Shown here: one piece after another, positions 21,735-23,867 of the stretch
Layout of the letters: every line of letters starts with the position of its first letter
Position numbering within the stretch: the stretch's first letter is position 1
IMG/VR virus record: IMGVR_UViG_3300009103_000154
Location: 1-23,867 of that record
Length of the DNA stretch: 23,867 nucleotides
Strand: one strand, 5' to 3'
Source: a virus
The notes under the pieces: model-generated
What the model was told of the DNA's origin: nothing
Database searches by the model: none
What the model saw: only the letters and a program-made list of their open reading frames with translations
Made by a program: the position numbers and the translations under genes

Positions 21735-22948
21735 GCTGGCAAGGCGGACAGTTTGGAGCCTCAGGCTTTAGCGAGTCTCTTGGCAAAGACCCCCGCGCCA
21801 GGCGCAACATGCAGATGTCACTCATGTCGCAGCTGCGCTATGGGCCAGGCCTTATGGTGGACAAAAACGGGGCAATCATCCCCGTGGACAAGGCCGGCGT
21901 CGACCAGGCAGGGGGCGGGCCTGACACGGGCGGGGTAGACCTAAGGTATCTGTTGCGAGGGGTGGATGCTCCGCCGACAGATACGGCCAACTATCAGAGG
22001 CCTGAGTCTGGCGGGTATCTAAGCGGATTTCAGTCTGATGCTGCCGGCGCCTACAACGCAACGGCTAGCAGCATCGACGTCTCAATGACCGAGCCGAAGC
22101 CCATAGCCATCGAAACACAGGTTTTTAAGAGTGACAGCACCCATACTGTCTTCGGAGGCGGTGCTGGTGGGGGCAACAGCACTTATGCCATAGCGGATAT
22201 TTGGCCTGGGCTTAACGGCGGTATTAAGTTTTCAGACCATACCACCCCAAGGGCGTCAGACTCGGCCGGGACCACGATCCAGCTGATGAACGAAATGAGG
22301 TGGCTGGTGACGTTTCATATAACGATCAAAGTAAAGAAGGGCGCTGCTAACCAAGAGTATGCACACAGCGCAAGAAGCCGGTTTAAGTGGTTCACGCAGG
22401 ACGCCAGTGGCAATACAGACCAGGAGTTGTGGTACAGAGAAGCCCTGAATTTTAGGTATGGATCCACAGGCGTACTTAATGAGTTTGGAGGACTCCAAGA
22501 CACGCAGCACATGTCTGGGACTTTGCTAATAGACCTGTCCGCGGTTGACCATACCACGGCCATTGGGGCCTACACCAAGATTGGTCTGTACACAAACCGG
22601 CCTCCCGGCCAGGAGTCTCAAACCGGCAATATGCAGATCGTCGACGCAGAGGTGGTGGCCCAACCCGTAGGGGCCATTAACGACTCCGCATCTGTAGATG
22701 TGCAGGAATTCGCCAACCCCATCACCGGCGCGGCCGCAGCTCCTGTCGCAGCTCTTAAAACCGGCATCGTCACCGCCGAGACTAACGCCAACACGGTGAT
22801 CGGGGCCGTGGGCGGCGGCCTAAGCACAGTTGACGACGTTACATCAGACCATATCTCAGCTTATAACAATGCCTTGGCAGCGTTACAGCAGGAGGTTATG
22901 CTCATTCGAGAGATCATCCAATCCCTCTCCGGAGGAGGCCCTAGCTAG
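21731..22948 (+). CDS. Probable tail-associated structural protein, unknown family
   Basis: With the TTG start the product has 405 residues and begins MSWQGGQFGASGFSESLGKD. Residues about 20-40 are basic (RARRNMQMSLMSQLRYG). The middle is a beta-rich, Gly/Asp/Thr-rich domain (about 110-320) with VFGGGAGGGNSTYAIADIWPG, EMRWLVTFHITIKVKKG, FKWFTQDASGNTDQELWYRE and GTLLIDLSAVDH. The last 80 residues are Ala/Val-rich, ending in a helix that may form a coiled coil (NNALAALQQEVMLIREIIQSL). The architecture of a short N-terminal anchor, sandwich domain and C-terminal helix could suit a trimeric tail appendage or spike, but no catalytic residues or known receptor-binding motif are apparent. It follows the large tail gene directly. 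Confidence 0.72.
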   Translation: MSWQGGQFGASGFSESLGKDPRARRNMQMSLMSQLRYGPGLMVDKNGAIIPVDKAGVDQAGGGPDTGGVDLRYLLRGVDAPPTDTANYQRPESGGYLSGFQSDAAGAYNATASSIDVSMTEPKPIAIETQVFKSDSTHTVFGGGAGGGNSTYAIADIWPGLNGGIKFSDHTTPRASDSAGTTIQLMNEMRWLVTFHITIKVKKGAANQEYAHSARSRFKWFTQDASGNTDQELWYREALNFRYGSTGVLNEFGGLQDTQHMSGTLLIDLSAVDHTTAIGAYTKIGLYTNRPPGQESQTGNMQIVDAEVVAQPVGAINDSASVDVQEFANPITGAAAAPVAALKTGIVTAETNANTVIGAVGGGLSTVDDVTSDHISAYNNALAALQQEVMLIREIIQSLSGGGPS

Positions 22949-22957
22949 GAAATAATT

Positions 22958-23867
22958 ATGTGGGGAGCTCTGATCGGCGGCGCCTTTAGTCTCTTTGGCG
23001 CCAACAAACAACAGAAGCATAACGAGAAGATGGCCAACCAGGCCGCGTGGCAGAACCAGCAGACGGTTAACGCGATGCTGGGCGACATGGCCACCTCTCG
23101 GGACGAGATTAGCGCCGGGTATGGCGCTTATCGCGGTTTTGCGAAGGACTACGCCGAGTTTATGGAGGACGAGCCGTGGAGGATCGCCCAGGACGTCGAA
23201 GCGGCCCGCGCATCGTTTTTAGAGTACGGGGAGACGGCACAAAATCTGCTAACAGACGCGGCTGTAGAGAGGGAAGGCTTTGGCCGAGAGGCCCTTGGGC
23301 GTATCTCTAGCGCAGAGCAGTTGATTGCGCGAGACCAAGAGAAGGCGCGTCAGCTCCAGGCCGCCCAGGTGGCGGGTTCAGGGTTAACGGGCTCTGCGGC
23401 CGCAGCTCAAGCCCTGCAATTGCAGGGCAACCAGGCCGAGCAGCTCGAGAACGCGGCTTTATCGGCCGGCAGGGAAAGCGCAGGCATCACTGAGCGCATG
23501 GGCCAGGATATCCTTGGCATTAGGGGGCAGGAATCTGGGTTGGCTATGCAGATCGGCGGCGCCCTTGGAAGCATGGGGATGGCTGAGGCCGGTATGCTTC
23601 TCGGTGCCCGTACTGCTGGGGCGAACGCCCGCCTAGGCTATGGGCAGACGTTCCTTGACGAGAGGATGGCGAGGTCTGGGAGCTTTGAGCGGCAGGGCCA
23701 AATGCGTATGGGGGTGCAACACACATCTGCCGCGCCGGCCGCGAACTACGCGGAAACCTACGGCAGACTTGGTCAGGCTGTCGGCGGCATGGACTGGGGA
23801 TCTATGTTTGGGGGTGGCAGTGGCGGCCAGCCGATCTACGGGGCTCAAGCACCGGGCATGACAAATC
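22958..23867 (+). CDS. Internal virion/ejection-type protein, cut at the right edge
   Basis: The frame starts at ATG 22958, with AGGA eight bases upstream, and is open through the last base (303 complete codons), so the C-terminus is missing. It opens with MWGALIGGAFSLFGANKQQK, a Gly-rich hydrophobic helix, followed by long Ala/Gln/Glu-rich helices (NEKMANQAAWQNQQTVNAML; DQEKARQLQAAQVAGSGLTG; LQLQGNQAEQLENAALSAGR) and a Gly/Met-rich segment. An N-terminal small hydrophobic helix then extended Ala/Gln helices is typical of podovirus internal core or ejection proteins, which leave the capsid with DNA and span the cell envelope. Location after the tail genes fits. The family cannot be named. Confidence 0.75.
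   Translation, partial: MWGALIGGAFSLFGANKQQKHNEKMANQAAWQNQQTVNAMLGDMATSRDEISAGYGAYRGFAKDYAEFMEDEPWRIAQDVEAARASFLEYGETAQNLLTDAAVEREGFGREALGRISSAEQLIARDQEKARQLQAAQVAGSGLTGSAAAAQALQLQGNQAEQLENAALSAGRESAGITERMGQDILGIRGQESGLAMQIGGALGSMGMAEAGMLLGARTAGANARLGYGQTFLDERMARSGSFERQGQMRMGVQHTSAAPAANYAETYGRLGQAVGGMDWGSMFGGGSGGQPIYGAQAPGMTN

Noticed and set aside
1-23867. tRNA genes, CRISPR array, insertion sequence ends or attachment sites
   Set aside because: I found no cloverleaf with a TTCGA-type arm, no regularly spaced short repeats with unique spacers, and no transposase or integrase. The only tandem array is in-frame protein coding.

Overview
This window reads as part of a tailed double-stranded DNA phage genome. 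The packaging, head and neck/tail genes all lie on the + strand, almost without gaps. The combination of large terminase, portal, acidic scaffold-like protein, major capsid protein, decoration-like protein, two related neck/adaptor-like proteins and a very large propeller-type tail protein, with no tape measure, tail tube or tail-assembly chaperone pair visible after the capsid gene, suggests a short-tailed (podovirus-like) phage. The host cannot be named. The DNA is moderately GC-rich, and the small accessory proteins at the left end resemble families common in actinophages and environmental phages. I see no tRNA, CRISPR array, insertion sequence, integrase or lysis gene.

Layout. (1) 1-748: the end of an operon of three small conserved phage proteins with overlapping stops and starts, the last a putative zinc-binding protein. 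(2) 749-912: non-coding, with GC-rich hairpins (one terminator-like) and a promoter-like extended -10 that would give a leaderless transcript. (3) 913-2605: an unidentified protein, a RusA-family Holliday junction resolvase, a small-terminase-like HTH protein and a short CPCGP protein. (4) 2605-8998: three probable virion proteins, including a 1774-residue protein whose C-terminal half is about 33 diverged repeats of roughly 23 residues. (5) 8998-15351: large terminase, a 39-residue basic protein, portal, an FmdB-like small protein, scaffold-like protein, major capsid protein and a decoration-like protein. (6) 15352-15562: a 211-base gene-free stretch with three successive strong inverted repeats. 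(7) 15563-23867: two paralogous adaptor-like proteins, a 1459-residue tail protein with a lectin-like domain apparently inserted in a beta-propeller, an unidentified structural-type protein, and an Ala/Gln-rich internal-virion-type protein running off the right edge.

How the parts work together. RusA plus the two terminase subunits would resolve replicating DNA and drive it through the portal into a head built by scaffold, capsid and decoration proteins. The adaptor pair and propeller protein would then close the neck and form the tail. The repeat protein and the lectin-like insertion are the best candidates for surface or receptor interaction. Most genes overlap their neighbour by 1-4 bases (TAATG, TAGTG, ATGA, GTGA, TTGA), implying translational coupling; the scaffold, capsid, decoration and FmdB-like genes instead have their own Shine-Dalgarno sequences. 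The most unusual items are the 23-residue-repeat protein placed between the terminase subunits, the lectin-in-propeller architecture, and the structured RNA-like stretch at 15366-15542.
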